Positions 37,230 to 46,451 of a DNA stretch of 64,000 bases are shown here, piece by piece. The notes under the pieces were generated by a model. It was not told where the DNA came from, did not search any database, and saw only the letters and a program-made list of their open reading frames with translations. The position numbers and the translations under genes were made by a program. Positions within the stretch are counted from its first letter, which is position 1. Each line of letters begins with the position of its first letter. Source of the stretch: Rhizobium sp. Q54 (GTDB taxonomy: Bacteria; Pseudomonadota; Alphaproteobacteria; ATCC43930; CGMCC-115725). The stretch covers positions 1 through 64,000 of the forward strand of contig CAMATN010000008.1 of NCBI GenBank assembly GCA_945861155.1, in the 5' to 3' direction.

Positions 37230-38396
37230 ATGAAAATCGCCGCCATCCACACCATTGCGCTGTCCTGCCCGTGCGACCCGCCTTACGCCAGCGCCTCCGG
37301 GGTCCAGTCGCGGCGCGGTGCGCTGCTGGTCGAGGTCGAGACCGATAACGGCATTGTCGGCATCGGCGAGAGCGGCCTCGGCGGCGGCGTGACCGCGACC
37401 GTCATCGAAAAGGATCTGGCGCCGATGCTGATCGGCGAGGACCCGCTGATGATCGAGGGGCTGTGGCAGAAGATGTTCGCGCGCACCCGGCAATACGGCC
37501 GGGGCGGGGTCGTCATGCAGGGAATGAGCGGCATCGACATCGCGCTATGGGACATCGCCGGCAAGGTCGCGAAGATGCCGGTGTACAAGCTGCTCGGCGC
37601 CTGCCGCGACCGGGTCGAGGCCTATGCCAGCGGCGGCTTCTACCAGGAGGGCAAGTCCGCCGCCGATCTCGCCGGCGAGGCCGAAGGCTATAGGGCTCGC
37701 GGCTTCAAGGGCATGAAGATGAAGATCGGCCGCAACCCGTCGACCCAGACCCATCTGCGCCAGCTGATCGGCAATACCGGGTTCTGCGAGGTCGATCCGA
37801 GCGAGGACCTCGCGCGGGTCGCCGCGGTGCGCGCGGCGCTGGGACCGCGCGCCAAGCTGATGGTCGACGTCAATTGCGCCTGGAGCCCGGCTTTCGCGAT
37901 CGAAATGGGCCGCGCGATGGAGCCCTACAATCTCTACTGGATCGAGGAGCCGGTCGCGACCGACGACATCGAGGGCAGCGCCAAGGTGGCCGATGCGCTC
38001 GCCACCCCGATCGCCGGCTACGAGACCGAGATGGGCCTCTATCGGTTCCGCGAGCTGATCGGCCGTGGCGCCGTCGACATCGTGCAGATCGACGTCGCCT
38101 GGTCGGGCGGGTTCTCGGAAGGCCGCCGCATCGCCGCCTATGCCCAGGCGCATCACCGCATGGTCGCGCCGCATGCATTTGCCGGCGCGGTGCTGCTGAT
38201 GGCCTCGCTGCATTTCGCCGCCGCGATCCCGAACGGCCTCGTCCTCGAATGGGACCAGAACCCCAACGCGATCCGCGATGAGTTGCTGAAGGAGGGGCTG
38301 CGGCTCGAAAGCGACGGCACGATCAAATTGCCGGAACGGCCCGGTCTCGGCATCGAGCTCGACCGCGCCGCGGTCGACCGTTACCGGGCCGGCTGA
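37230..38396 (+). CDS. enolase-superfamily enzyme (mandelate racemase/muconate cycloisomerase type)
   Basis: The capping domain (residues 1-125) and TIM barrel are both present. Active-site features are GMKMKIG (Lys-x-Lys acid/base pair), MVDVNCAW (metal Asp), WIEEPVA (metal Glu), GYETEMG (third metal Glu) and APHAFAGAV (His in the C-terminal part). Family members racemise or dehydrate hydroxy acids; the substrate cannot be told here. ATG 37230 follows gaggagcaataccac. The next gene (DUF488) starts 8 bases after its stop. Confidence 0.88.
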   Translation: MKIAAIHTIALSCPCDPPYASASGVQSRRGALLVEVETDNGIVGIGESGLGGGVTATVIEKDLAPMLIGEDPLMIEGLWQKMFARTRQYGRGGVVMQGMSGIDIALWDIAGKVAKMPVYKLLGACRDRVEAYASGGFYQEGKSAADLAGEAEGYRARGFKGMKMKIGRNPSTQTHLRQLIGNTGFCEVDPSEDLARVAAVRAALGPRAKLMVDVNCAWSPAFAIEMGRAMEPYNLYWIEEPVATDDIEGSAKVADALATPIAGYETEMGLYRFRELIGRGAVDIVQIDVAWSGGFSEGRRIAAYAQAHHRMVAPHAFAGAVLLMASLHFAAAIPNGLVLEWDQNPNAIRDELLKEGLRLESDGTIKLPERPGLGIELDRAAVDRYRAG

Positions 38397-38403
38397 GGGT
38401 GCC

Positions 38404-38850
38404 ATGCCCGGGGATGTGCTGTTTACGATCGGCTACGAGAAGGCGCGGTTGGCGGATGTCGTCGCAACGCTGACGGCGTCCGGCGTTACGACGCTGATCG
38501 ACGTGCGCGACCGGCCGATCTCGCGCCGGCCCGGCTTTTCGAAGCGCCAGCTCGCCGCGTCGGTCGAGGAAGCGGGAATCCGATATCTCCATTTGCAGGC
38601 GCTCGGCACCCCGCCCGAGGGTCGCGAAGCCAACCGGCGGCGCGACTGGCCGCGCTTTTGGGCGATTGTCGAGGCTCGGCTCGCCACCGCCGAGGCCGAG
38701 CTGGCGTTGCACGAGGCCGCCGCGGTGGCGCGGCACGGCGCGAGCTGCCTCATTTGCTACGAAGCGGACTGGCGCTGCTGCCATCGCCTGCGGGTAGGCG
38801 AGATCCTCGCCGGCCGGCACGGCTTCGCGGTCCGACACCTGAGCGTGTGA
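38404..38850 (+). CDS. DUF488 family protein
   Basis: A 148-residue soluble protein. The N-terminal FTIGYEKARLADVV and DVRDRPISRRPGFSK blocks and the C-terminal LICYEADWRCCHRLRVGEIL are the DUF488 signature, with the Cys pair and His-Arg. No biochemical role has been firmly established for the family. It is probably co-transcribed with the enolase-superfamily gene. Confidence 0.88.
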   Translation: MPGDVLFTIGYEKARLADVVATLTASGVTTLIDVRDRPISRRPGFSKRQLAASVEEAGIRYLHLQALGTPPEGREANRRRDWPRFWAIVEARLATAEAELALHEAAAVARHGASCLICYEADWRCCHRLRVGEILAGRHGFAVRHLSV

Positions 38851-38882
38851 ATGAGTTGGCGTTTGGCTGGATCAGCGCCGTC

Positions 38883-39000
38883 GCGTCCTTCGAGACGCCC
38901 GCGTCGCGGGCTCCTCAGGATGAGGTTCTTTCTTAATGCCATCAAAGATATACCGTCATCCTGAGGAGGCGCGAAGCGCCGTCTCGAAGGACGCGGGATC
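38883..39000. repeat. palindromic repeat, 118 bp (gcgtccttcgagacg family), second copy
   Basis: gcgtccttcgagacgcccgc at the left and cgtctcgaaggacgcgggat at the right, with cctcaggatgagg and gtcatcctgagg arms inside. Same length as the copies at 32153 and 58193. It lies between the convergent DUF488 and arfB genes and may terminate both. Confidence 0.9.
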
Positions 39001-39056
39001 GTGTTGCAGCCGGTCTTTTGCCGCTCGCTGGACGAGCCATTGGGTAGGGGCAGGCG

Positions 39057-39476
39057 TCATGGATCGGAAACATCGCCGCGCTGCCGTTTGAGCCGGGCGC
39101 GTCGCGCCTTGTCGGCGAGGCGCCGCTCCCGCGCACCGGCGCCGGGCGAGGTCGGCCTTCGGGGTGCGGGCGGGGTCGCGGCGCGGCGGATCAGCGCCAC
39201 GAGGCGGTCGAGCGCGTCCTCACGGTTGCGCGCCTGCGAGCGAAAGCGCTGCGCGGTGATGACCAGGATTCCGTCCTGGGACACGCGCTGACCGCCAAGC
39301 CGCTCCAGCCTCTCGCGCAAGGCCTCCGGCAGCGACGGCGAACGCCTGATGTCGAAGCGCAGCTGCACCGCGCTCGATACCTTGTTGACGTTCTGCCCGC
39401 CCGGTCCCGAGGCGCGGATGAAGCTCTCGCTGATCTCGCTTTCGTCGAGGCCGAGCGTTTCGGTGATAAGGATCAT
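39057..39476 (-). CDS. arfB: alternative ribosome-rescue factor ArfB (peptidyl-tRNA hydrolase)
   Basis: Release-factor-like protein rescuing ribosomes stalled on truncated mRNA. The catalytic GGQ is in FIRASGPGGQNVNKVSSAVQ at about residues 21-40, and a Lys/Arg-rich C-terminal tail (ADKARRARLKRQRG), which enters the empty mRNA channel, is present. Length 139 fits the family. ATG 39476. Confidence 0.93.
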   Translation of the reverse strand: MILITETLGLDESEISESFIRASGPGGQNVNKVSSAVQLRFDIRRSPSLPEALRERLERLGGQRVSQDGILVITAQRFRSQARNREDALDRLVALIRRAATPPAPRRPTSPGAGARERRLADKARRARLKRQRGDVSDP

Positions 39477-39705
39477 GATGATGACGGCTCGCGCGGCAAG
39501 CGGCCATTATCCGCGATATCGAGCAGCCGCGCGAGGCCGCGGGCGGGCGCCCGCCCGGCTCGGGGACAGGCCCGCGACCGAATTAGCACTTCACGGCGGC
39601 CGGGCTGGTAGTGTAAGCCAAGCGCTGTGCGGCGCCCGACCGCCGTCTGGTCATCCTTTGGCAGGTGGCGGGACGGGCGCGGCCGCGTCATTTTCAGGAG
39701 CGAAC

Positions 39706-40578
39706 ATGCCGAGGGTCAGTTACACGGCGCCCGCGACGGTGGACGAAGCCGTCAAGGCGTTGGCCGGCGCCGCCGGCCTGGCGAAAGTACTGTCGGGCGG
39801 GACCGATCTCTTGGTCCAGCTGAAGAGCGGGCGGCTGGCGCCCGAGTTGATCGTCGATATGAAGCGCATCCCGGAAATGATCGGGATCCGCGAGGAGGGT
39901 GAGTTTTTCGTCATCGGCGCGGCGACGCCCGGTGTGATGCTGAGCGCCCACGAGCGGCTCGAACACGCCTTTCCGGGGATCGTCGAGGGGGTCGATTTGA
40001 TCGGCTCGACGCAGATCCAGGGCCGCGCCTCGATCGCCGGCAATCTGTGCAACGCCTCGCCCGCCGCCGACAGCGTGCCGCCGGTCATCGCGGCGCGGGC
40101 GACCGCGGTCATCGCCGGGCCGAACGGCCGGCGCGAGGTGGCGGTCGAGGCGATCGTGATCGGCCCCGGCCGCACTTCGCTCGCCAAGGGCGAGTTCGTC
40201 GTCGAGTTCAAGGTGCCGAAGCCGAAGCCGCGCCAGTGCGACGCCTATCTTCGCTTCATTCCGCGCACCGAGATGGACATCGCGGTGGTCGGTTGCGCGG
40301 TCAACGTGACGCTCGACGCCGGCGGCACCTGCATCGACGCGCGGGTCGTGCTCGGCGCCGTCGCGCCGACCCAGCTGATCGTCGACGAGGCGGCGCAGGC
40401 CCTCATAGGCCACAAGCTCGACGCCGACACGCTGGCCAAGCTCGACTTGGCGGCGCAGCGCGCCTGCAAGCCGATCACCGACAAGCGCGGCACGATCGAG
40501 TACCGCATCAAAATTGCCGGCGTCCTGGCGCGCCGCGCCGCCGCCATCGCCTTCGAACGCGCCGCCGCGCGCGCCTAG
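39706..40578 (+). CDS. xanthine dehydrogenase-family FAD-binding subunit (CoxM-like)
   Basis: FAD subunit of a molybdenum hydroxylase. LSGGTDLLVQLKSGRLAPEL is the FAD-binding PCMH motif, and RASIAGNLCNASPAADSVPP is the second family signature. The C-terminal half matches CO_deh_flav_C. It starts at ATG 39706 with tcaggagcgaac upstream; the track start at 39349 is inside arfB. It is the first gene of a five-gene operon that includes the 2Fe-2S subunit, two molybdopterin subunits and a MoaD/ThiS-like protein. Confidence 0.92.
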   Translation: MPRVSYTAPATVDEAVKALAGAAGLAKVLSGGTDLLVQLKSGRLAPELIVDMKRIPEMIGIREEGEFFVIGAATPGVMLSAHERLEHAFPGIVEGVDLIGSTQIQGRASIAGNLCNASPAADSVPPVIAARATAVIAGPNGRREVAVEAIVIGPGRTSLAKGEFVVEFKVPKPKPRQCDAYLRFIPRTEMDIAVVGCAVNVTLDAGGTCIDARVVLGAVAPTQLIVDEAAQALIGHKLDADTLAKLDLAAQRACKPITDKRGTIEYRIKIAGVLARRAAAIAFERAAARA

Positions 40579-40596
40579 TTTCGGGAGACTGCGTTA

Positions 40597-41094
40597 ATGA
40601 GCAAGCATCACGTTACGACCAATATCAACGGCGAGCCGGTCGAGTTTCTGTGCGAGGCACAGCAGACCATGCTCGACGTGCTGCGCGACGAACTGCACCT
40701 GACCGGCAGCAAGGAAGGCTGCGGCTCGGGCGATTGCGGCGCCTGCAGCGTCATCCTCGACGGCAAGGTCGTGTGTTCGTGCCTGATGCTCGGCGTCGAG
40801 GCCGAGGGTCGCAAGGTCATCACGATCGAGGGCATCGCCCAGGGCGACAAGCTGCACCCGGTGCAGCAGAAATTCCTCGAGCACGCGGCGCTGCAATGCG
40901 GCTTCTGCACCCCCGGGCTGATCGTCGCGGCCAAAGCGCTGCTCGACGAGAATCTGAACCCGACCGAGGAAGAGACCCGCTATTGGCTCGCCGGCAATCT
41001 GTGCCGCTGCACCGGCTACGACAAGGTGATCCGGGCCGTGCTCGACGCCGCCGCGGTGATGCGCGGCGAGCCGGGCGCCTCGGTGTCGACGTAA
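40597..41094 (+). CDS. 2Fe-2S subunit of the molybdenum hydroxylase (CoxS-like)
   Basis: The 165-residue protein has the two cluster domains: plant-type ferredoxin cysteines in KEGCGSGDCGACSVILDG and the helical C-terminal cluster cysteines in CGFCTPGLIVAAKALL and NLCRCTGYDKVI. It passes electrons from the Mo centre to FAD. ATG 40597 follows the FAD subunit by 18 bases. Confidence 0.95.
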   Translation: MSKHHVTTNINGEPVEFLCEAQQTMLDVLRDELHLTGSKEGCGSGDCGACSVILDGKVVCSCLMLGVEAEGRKVITIEGIAQGDKLHPVQQKFLEHAALQCGFCTPGLIVAAKALLDENLNPTEEETRYWLAGNLCRCTGYDKVIRAVLDAAAVMRGEPGASVST

Positions 41095-41111
41095 GCTAGC
41101 CGTCACGATTT

Positions 41112-41184
41112 CACCCTCTCCCGCAACCCCTACCCTGCCCTCCCCCGCAAGCGGGGGTAGGGTCAGGAGGGGGCGGGAGAGGGG
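41112..41184. repeat. nested palindromic repeats (family A within family B)
   Basis: An outer hairpin with ccctctcccgc and cgggagaggg (family B) brackets an inner family A hairpin ccctcccccgcaagcggggg. It lies between the 2Fe-2S and first molybdopterin subunit genes within the operon. Confidence 0.75.
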
Positions 41185-41214
41185 CTGGATCTCACACAGT
41201 CAGGGAGTTAGCTG

Positions 41215-43506
41215 ATGAGCTTTCTCGACAAGGCGGCGTTGAAGATCGTCGGCACGCGGCCGATCCGCCCGGACGGCGTCGACAAGGTCACCGGCCGCGC
41301 CAATTTCGGCGCCGACATGGTGATGCCCGGCATGCTGTGGGGCCGCATCAAGCGCAGCCCGCACGCCCATGCCCGCATCCTCGGCATCAAATTCGAGAAG
41401 GCGCTCGCGCTGCCCGGAGTGAAGGCGGTGACCTGCGGCGCCGACTTCCCGGAGGTGACACCGGAGCGCGCCCATGTCGGCGCGGCGCCGGCCAATCTGC
41501 GCGACCTGTCGCGCAACGTCATCGCCAGGGGCAAGGTGCTTTACGAAGGCCACGCGGTGGCGGCGGTCGCCGCGACGTCGCAAGCCATCGCCGAGCAGGC
41601 GCTCGACCTGATCGAGGTCGAGTACGAGGTGCTGCCGCATGTGATGGACATCGAGGCGGCGATGGCGGATGGCGCGCCGCTGCTGCACGACGACATCTTC
41701 ACCGCCGGCGTCGAGCCGAAGCCGACCAAGCCGTCAAACGTCTCGAAGGTGGTGCGCTTCGCCATTGGCGACGTCGAGGCCGGGTTCCGCGAGGCCGACA
41801 TCGTCATCGAGCGGCGCTACACGACAAAGCCGGTGCACCAGGGCTATATCGAGCCGCACGCCTGCCTGGTATCGGTCGCGGCCGACGGGCAATGCACGAT
41901 CTTCAGCAGTAGCCAGGGCCAGTTCATGGTGCGCGCGTATACCTCGCGTATCGTCGGCGCCGACATCGCCGATATCCGGGCGATCCCGGCCGAGATCGGC
42001 GGCGGGTTCGGCGGCAAGACGATCGTCTATCTCGAGCCGCTCGCCTACATGCTGTCGAAGAAATCCGGCCGGCCGGTCAAGATGGTGATGAGCCGCGAGG
42101 AGGTGTTCCGCGCCACCGGCCCGGCGCCCGGCGCGATCGTCGAAGTCAAGCTCGGCGCCAAGAAGGATGGTCATATCACCGCCGCGCAAAGCATACTTAA
42201 ATATCAGGCGGGGGCGTTTCAGGGCTCCCCGGTGCAACAGGGTTGCATCTGCGGCCTCGCGGTCTACGACTTTCCGAACGCGCTGACCATTGGCTATGAC
42301 GTGCTGTGCAACCGTCCCAAGGTTGCCGCCTACCGCGCGCCGGGCGCGCCGATCGGTTCGTTTGGCGTCGAAAGCTGTATGGATGAACTCGCCGACGCGC
42401 TGAACATCGAGCCGCTCAAGCTGCGCGAGATCAACGGCGCCAAGGACGGTACCAAGGCGACGCACGGCGTGACCTGGGTCAACATCGGCTACCAGAAGAC
42501 CCTGGAGGCCGCCCGGGCGAGCGAACACCTCAAGGCACCGCTCGGCCCCAATCAGGGGCGCGGCATCGCCTCGGGCTACTGGCACAACGCCGGCGGCGAG
42601 TCGAGCGCGGCGTGCCATGTCAACGAGGACGGCACGATCACCGTGACCGAGGGGCACCCCGATATCGGCGGCTCGCGCGCCTCGATGGCGATGATGGTGG
42701 CCGAGGTGCTGGGCGTACCCTTCGAGAACGTCCGGCCGGTGGTCGGCGACACGACCTCGATCGGCTTCAGCGCCTCGACCGGCGGCAGCCGGGTCACCTT
42801 CGCCGGCGGCATGGCGGTCACCCAGGCGGCCCAGAAAGTCGTCGAGGTGCTAAAGCAGCGCGCCGCGGTGATCTGGGACATCAGCCCCGACGCGGTCGAG
42901 TGGAAGGACGGCAAGGCGTACCCGGCCGGTCCCAACGCGGGCGCATTCGAGCCGCTCGATCTGGCGACGATCGGCAACCGGGCGGCGCGCACCGGCGGTC
43001 CGATCAGCGCCGAGGTTCAGATCAACGCGCAGGGCCAGGGGCCGGGGTTCGCGACCCATATCTGCGATGTCGAGGTCGACCGCGAGACCGGCTTCGTCAA
43101 GATCCTGCGCTACACCGCGATCCAGGATGTCGGGCGGGCGATCCATCCGAGCTATGTCGAGGGCCAGATGCAGGGCGGCGTGACCCAGGGCATCGGCTGG
43201 GCACTGAACGAGGAATACATCTACGACAAGGATGGCTGCCTCGAGAACCCCGGCTTCCTCGACTACCGTATTCCGGTCGCCTCCGACATGCCGATGATCG
43301 ATACGATCATGGTCGAGGTGCCGAACCCGCGGCATCCGTTCGGGGCGCGCGGCGTCGGCGAAGTACCGCTCGTGCCGCCAATGGCGGCGGTCGCCAACGC
43401 GATCTTCGCCGCGACCGGGCTGCGGCTGCGCGATTTGCCGATGTCGCCGCCGAAGATCCGCGCCGCGGTCGACGCCGAGGAGCCGCCGAGGCTCGCGGCG
43501 GAATAG
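41215..43506 (+). CDS. molybdopterin-binding subunit of a xanthine dehydrogenase-family hydroxylase, copy 1
   Basis: Catalytic subunit of 763 residues. The first domain begins VGTRPIRPDGVDKVTGRANFGADM and the Mo domains include EIGGGFGGKT (MPT-contact loop), AYRAPGAPI (substrate-binding loop) and GARGVGEVPLVPP with the catalytic Glu. The AYxCSFR motif of true CO dehydrogenase is absent, so it is not a CO oxidiser; the motif set is nearer to hydroxybenzoyl-CoA reductase or aldehyde/purine type enzymes. Substrate is unknown. The paralogue that follows has the same length. Confidence 0.93.
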   Translation: MSFLDKAALKIVGTRPIRPDGVDKVTGRANFGADMVMPGMLWGRIKRSPHAHARILGIKFEKALALPGVKAVTCGADFPEVTPERAHVGAAPANLRDLSRNVIARGKVLYEGHAVAAVAATSQAIAEQALDLIEVEYEVLPHVMDIEAAMADGAPLLHDDIFTAGVEPKPTKPSNVSKVVRFAIGDVEAGFREADIVIERRYTTKPVHQGYIEPHACLVSVAADGQCTIFSSSQGQFMVRAYTSRIVGADIADIRAIPAEIGGGFGGKTIVYLEPLAYMLSKKSGRPVKMVMSREEVFRATGPAPGAIVEVKLGAKKDGHITAAQSILKYQAGAFQGSPVQQGCICGLAVYDFPNALTIGYDVLCNRPKVAAYRAPGAPIGSFGVESCMDELADALNIEPLKLREINGAKDGTKATHGVTWVNIGYQKTLEAARASEHLKAPLGPNQGRGIASGYWHNAGGESSAACHVNEDGTITVTEGHPDIGGSRASMAMMVAEVLGVPFENVRPVVGDTTSIGFSASTGGSRVTFAGGMAVTQAAQKVVEVLKQRAAVIWDISPDAVEWKDGKAYPAGPNAGAFEPLDLATIGNRAARTGGPISAEVQINAQGQGPGFATHICDVEVDRETGFVKILRYTAIQDVGRAIHPSYVEGQMQGGVTQGIGWALNEEYIYDKDGCLENPGFLDYRIPVASDMPMIDTIMVEVPNPRHPFGARGVGEVPLVPPMAAVANAIFAATGLRLRDLPMSPPKIRAAVDAEEPPRLAAE

Positions 43507-43512
43507 TTGAAG

Positions 43513-43640
43513 CCCTCTCCCGCAGCGCGGGAGAGGGGGGACCAAGCGCGAAGCGCTTGGTGGGTGAGGGCAGTGCGATCGGAAGCACCCTCACCCGCCT
43601 CGCTTCGCTCGGCACCCTCTCCCGCGGTGCGGGAGAGGGG
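43513..43640. repeat. palindromic repeat family B, double unit
   Basis: Two ccctctcccgc...gcgggagaggg hairpins, with ggtgggtgagggcagtgcga and caccctcacccgc in the centre forming a third complementary pair. It separates the two molybdopterin subunit genes. Confidence 0.85.
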
Positions 43641-43675
43641 TTGTGAATCCCGTTTCCGGTCATGGAGCTGAACTC

Positions 43676-45967
43676 ATGACGTATCTCGACAAGGCATCTC
43701 TCAAGGTCGTCGGCACCAGGCCGATCCGTCCGGACGGGGTCGACAAGGTGATCGGCCGCGCCGCGTTTGGCGCCGACATGGTTTTGCCCGGCATGCTGTG
43801 GGGCAAGGTCGCGCGCAGCCCGCACGCTCATGCGCGCATCAAATCGATCAACATCGACAAGGCGCTGGCCGTGCCGGGGGTCAAGGCGATCGTGACATCG
43901 GCCGATCTGCCGGCGATCCCGTCGGAAGAGGCGTTTGTCGGCGAGGGGCCGATGAACTTCCGCGACCTCTCCTCCAATTGCATGGCGCGCGGCAAGGTCC
44001 TCTATGACGGCCATGCCGTCGCCGCGGTCGCCGCGACCTCGCCGGCGATCGCCGAGGAAGCCGCCGCGCTGATCGAAGTCGAATACGAGGTGCTGCCTCA
44101 CGTCATCGATGTCGAAGACGCGATGAAGCCGGACGCGCCGGTATTGCACGACGATCTGTTCACCCAGGGGATCGACCCGAAGCCGGCCAAGGCGTCGAAC
44201 ATCGCCAAGCGGATCACCTTCACCAAGGGCGACTTCGCGCAGGGCTGGAAGGAGGCCGAGGTCACGATCGAGCGGCGCTACACGACGCAGCCGGTGCACC
44301 AGGCCTATATCGAGCCGCATGCCTGCCTCGTATCGGTCGGCGCTGACGGCCAGTGCACGATCTTCAGCTCGAGCCAGGGCCAGTTCATGGTGCGCGCCTA
44401 TTGCGCCAAGCTGCTCGGCATCGACATCGCCAACATCCGCGCCACGCCGGCCGAGATCGGCGGCGGGTTCGGCGGCAAGACGCTGGTCTATCTCGAGCCG
44501 GTCGCGCTGGCCTTGTCGAAAAAGGCCGGCAAGCCGGTCAAGATCGTGATGAGCCGCGAGGAAGTGTTCCGCGGCACCGGACCGGCCGCCGGCGGCGTCA
44601 TCGAAGTCAAGTACGGCGCCAAGAAGGACGGCCGCCTGGTGGCGGCGGAACTGGTGGTCAAACTCCAGGCCGGCGCCTTCCCCGGCTCGCCGGTCGGACC
44701 GGCCTGCATGTGCGGCTTTGCGATGTACGACATCCCGCATGTCAACATCGTCGGCTACGATGTCGTCTCGAACCGGCCGAAGGTGGCGGCCTACCGCGCC
44801 CCGGGGGCTCCCAATTCGACCTTCGGGACCGAGAGCTGCCTTGACGAGCTGGCAATTGAGCTGAAGATCGACCCGCTCAAATTGCGCGAGATCAATGCCG
44901 CCAAGGAGGGCACCAAGGCGGCGCACGGGCCGACCTGGGCCAATATCGGCTATACCCAGACGCTCGACGCCGCGAAAGCCCACCCGCACATGAAGATCGC
45001 GCTCGGCCCCAACCAGGGCCGCGGCATCGCCTCGGGTTTCTGGTTCAACATCGGCGGCGAGTCGGCGGCCTCGGTCTATGTCAACGAGGACGGCACCGCG
45101 ACGGTGGTCGAGGGCAACCCCGATGTCGGCGGTTCGCGCGCCTCGATGGCGATGATGGCGGCCGAGGTGCTCGGCATCGCCTATGAGCGGGTCCGCGCGG
45201 TCGTCGCCGATACCAGCTCGACCGGCTATTGCTTTTTGACCGGCGGCAGCCGCGTCACCTTCGCGACCGGCATGGCGGTGACCCAGGCGGCCGAGAAAGT
45301 CGTCGTCGAACTCAAGAAGCGCGCCGCGATGATCTGGGACATCAGCCCCGACGCGGTCGATTGGAAAGACGGCAAGGCCTACCCGGCCGGTCCCAACGCC
45401 GGCAGCTTCGAGCCGTTGTCATTGGGCGAGATCGCGCTGAAGGCCGGGCGCACCGGCGGTCCGATCAGCGCCGAGGTGTCGATCAACGCGCAGGGCGCCG
45501 GCGCCGGCTTCGCGACCCATATCTGCGACGTTGAGATCGACCGCGAGACCGGCCACGTCAAGGTGCTGCGCTACACCGCGGTGCAGGATGTCGGACGGGC
45601 GATCCACCCGAGCTATGTCGAGGGCCAGATCCAGGGCGGCGTGACCCAGGGCATCGGCTGGGCGCTCAACGAGGAATACGTCTACGACAAGCACGGGCGG
45701 CTCGATAACGCCGGCTTCCTCGATTATCGCATTCCGGTAGCCTCCGACATGCCGATGATCGAGGCGGTCATGGTCGAGGTGCCGAACCCGCGCCATCCGT
45801 TCGGCGCGCGCGGCGTCGGCGAAGTACCGATCGTGCCGCCGATGGCGGCGGTCGCCAATGCCATCGCCGATGCGATCGGCACGCGGATGCGCGACCTGCC
45901 GATGTCGCCGCCCAAGCTGCGCGCCGCCCTCGACCTGCAGGACCCGCCGCGTCTCGCGGCGGAGTGA
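43676..45967 (+). CDS. molybdopterin-binding subunit, tandem paralogue (copy 2)
   Basis: 763 residues, exactly the length of the preceding gene, and roughly 70% identical by eye. EIGGGFGGKT, AYRAPGAPN, and GARGVGEVPIVPP with the catalytic Glu are all kept. Differences cluster in the substrate-channel region (for example GSPVQQGCICG versus GSPVGPACMCG, and GDTTSIGFSAS versus ADTSSTGYCFL), so a different substrate is likely. ATG 43676 has catggagctgaactc upstream; the track start at 43643 overlaps repeat sequence. It must share the single FAD and 2Fe-2S subunits or form its own complex with those from elsewhere. Confidence 0.93.
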   Translation: MTYLDKASLKVVGTRPIRPDGVDKVIGRAAFGADMVLPGMLWGKVARSPHAHARIKSINIDKALAVPGVKAIVTSADLPAIPSEEAFVGEGPMNFRDLSSNCMARGKVLYDGHAVAAVAATSPAIAEEAAALIEVEYEVLPHVIDVEDAMKPDAPVLHDDLFTQGIDPKPAKASNIAKRITFTKGDFAQGWKEAEVTIERRYTTQPVHQAYIEPHACLVSVGADGQCTIFSSSQGQFMVRAYCAKLLGIDIANIRATPAEIGGGFGGKTLVYLEPVALALSKKAGKPVKIVMSREEVFRGTGPAAGGVIEVKYGAKKDGRLVAAELVVKLQAGAFPGSPVGPACMCGFAMYDIPHVNIVGYDVVSNRPKVAAYRAPGAPNSTFGTESCLDELAIELKIDPLKLREINAAKEGTKAAHGPTWANIGYTQTLDAAKAHPHMKIALGPNQGRGIASGFWFNIGGESAASVYVNEDGTATVVEGNPDVGGSRASMAMMAAEVLGIAYERVRAVVADTSSTGYCFLTGGSRVTFATGMAVTQAAEKVVVELKKRAAMIWDISPDAVDWKDGKAYPAGPNAGSFEPLSLGEIALKAGRTGGPISAEVSINAQGAGAGFATHICDVEIDRETGHVKVLRYTAVQDVGRAIHPSYVEGQIQGGVTQGIGWALNEEYVYDKHGRLDNAGFLDYRIPVASDMPMIEAVMVEVPNPRHPFGARGVGEVPIVPPMAAVANAIADAIGTRMRDLPMSPPKLRAALDLQDPPRLAAE

Positions 45968-45972
45968 TCGGG

Positions 45973-46059
45973 TGTCATTGCGAGGAGCACAGCGACGAAG
46001 CAATCTCGATCAGGTGAGGACTCGCGGCCCGAGATTGCTTCGCTGCGCTCGCAATGACA
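45973..46059. repeat. palindromic repeat (gtcattgcgagg family)
   Basis: tgtcattgcgaggagcacag at the left and its complement ending gcaatgaca at the right, with gcaatctcg/cgagattgc arms inside. Second copy at 56575. Located between the molybdopterin subunit and the MoaD-like gene. Confidence 0.85.
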
Positions 46060-46080
46060 GCGGTTTAGGGGACTGACGCC

Positions 46081-46329
46081 ATGCCCCGCGTCATCCTCGC
46101 CGGAATGGCGGCCCGCCGGTTTACCGGCGGGCTGACCGAGTTCGAGGTCGAGGCCAATACCGTGCGCCGGATGATCACCGAGCTTGATCGCCGCTTTCCG
46201 GGGCTCGGCAACCAGATCGACGAGGGGATGGCCGTCGCGATCGACGGCGAGATCTATCAGGACGCCTATCAGGCGCAACTCAACCCCGACAGCGAAATCG
46301 TGCTGATCCCGAAGATCGGAGGCGGCTGA
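46081..46329 (+). CDS. MoaD/ThiS-family sulfur-carrier-like protein
   Basis: An 82-residue ubiquitin-like fold with the C-terminal Gly-Gly (IPKIGGG) that becomes thiocarboxylated in MoaD and ThiS. The mid-section has TVRRMITELDRRFPGL. It lies last in the molybdenum hydroxylase operon, so a role in making or sulfurating the cofactor is a reasonable inference, but it is not the main moaD, since no moaE or moeB is adjacent. ATG 46081 is 113 bases after the molybdopterin subunit. Confidence 0.8.
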   Translation: MPRVILAGMAARRFTGGLTEFEVEANTVRRMITELDRRFPGLGNQIDEGMAVAIDGEIYQDAYQAQLNPDSEIVLIPKIGGG

Positions 46330-46341
46330 CGCCGGGCCGAG

Positions 46342-46370
46342 CCCCCTCCCCCACTACGGGGAGAGGGTTG
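46342..46370. repeat. short palindromic repeat fragment, family A/B
   Basis: ccccctcccccactacgggg followed by agaggg is a small hairpin of the same GC-rich type as the larger family A/B elements. It follows the MoaD-like gene and may be its terminator. Confidence 0.55.
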
Positions 46371-46451
46371 AACCGGGCCGATCAGCGCGCCCGGTAGCCG
46401 CCGTCGCGCCGCGCCCGCCGCCCAGGGCGAGCCTTATCGGGTCTTCGCGCC

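Noticed and set aside
41215-43506. Aerobic CO dehydrogenase (coxL) assignment
   Set aside because: The AYxCSFR active-site motif is absent, with AYRAPGAP in its place, so only a general molybdenum hydroxylase call is supported.
43307-44989. 560-residue minus-strand ORF
   Set aside because: Antisense shadow of the tandem molybdopterin subunit genes.
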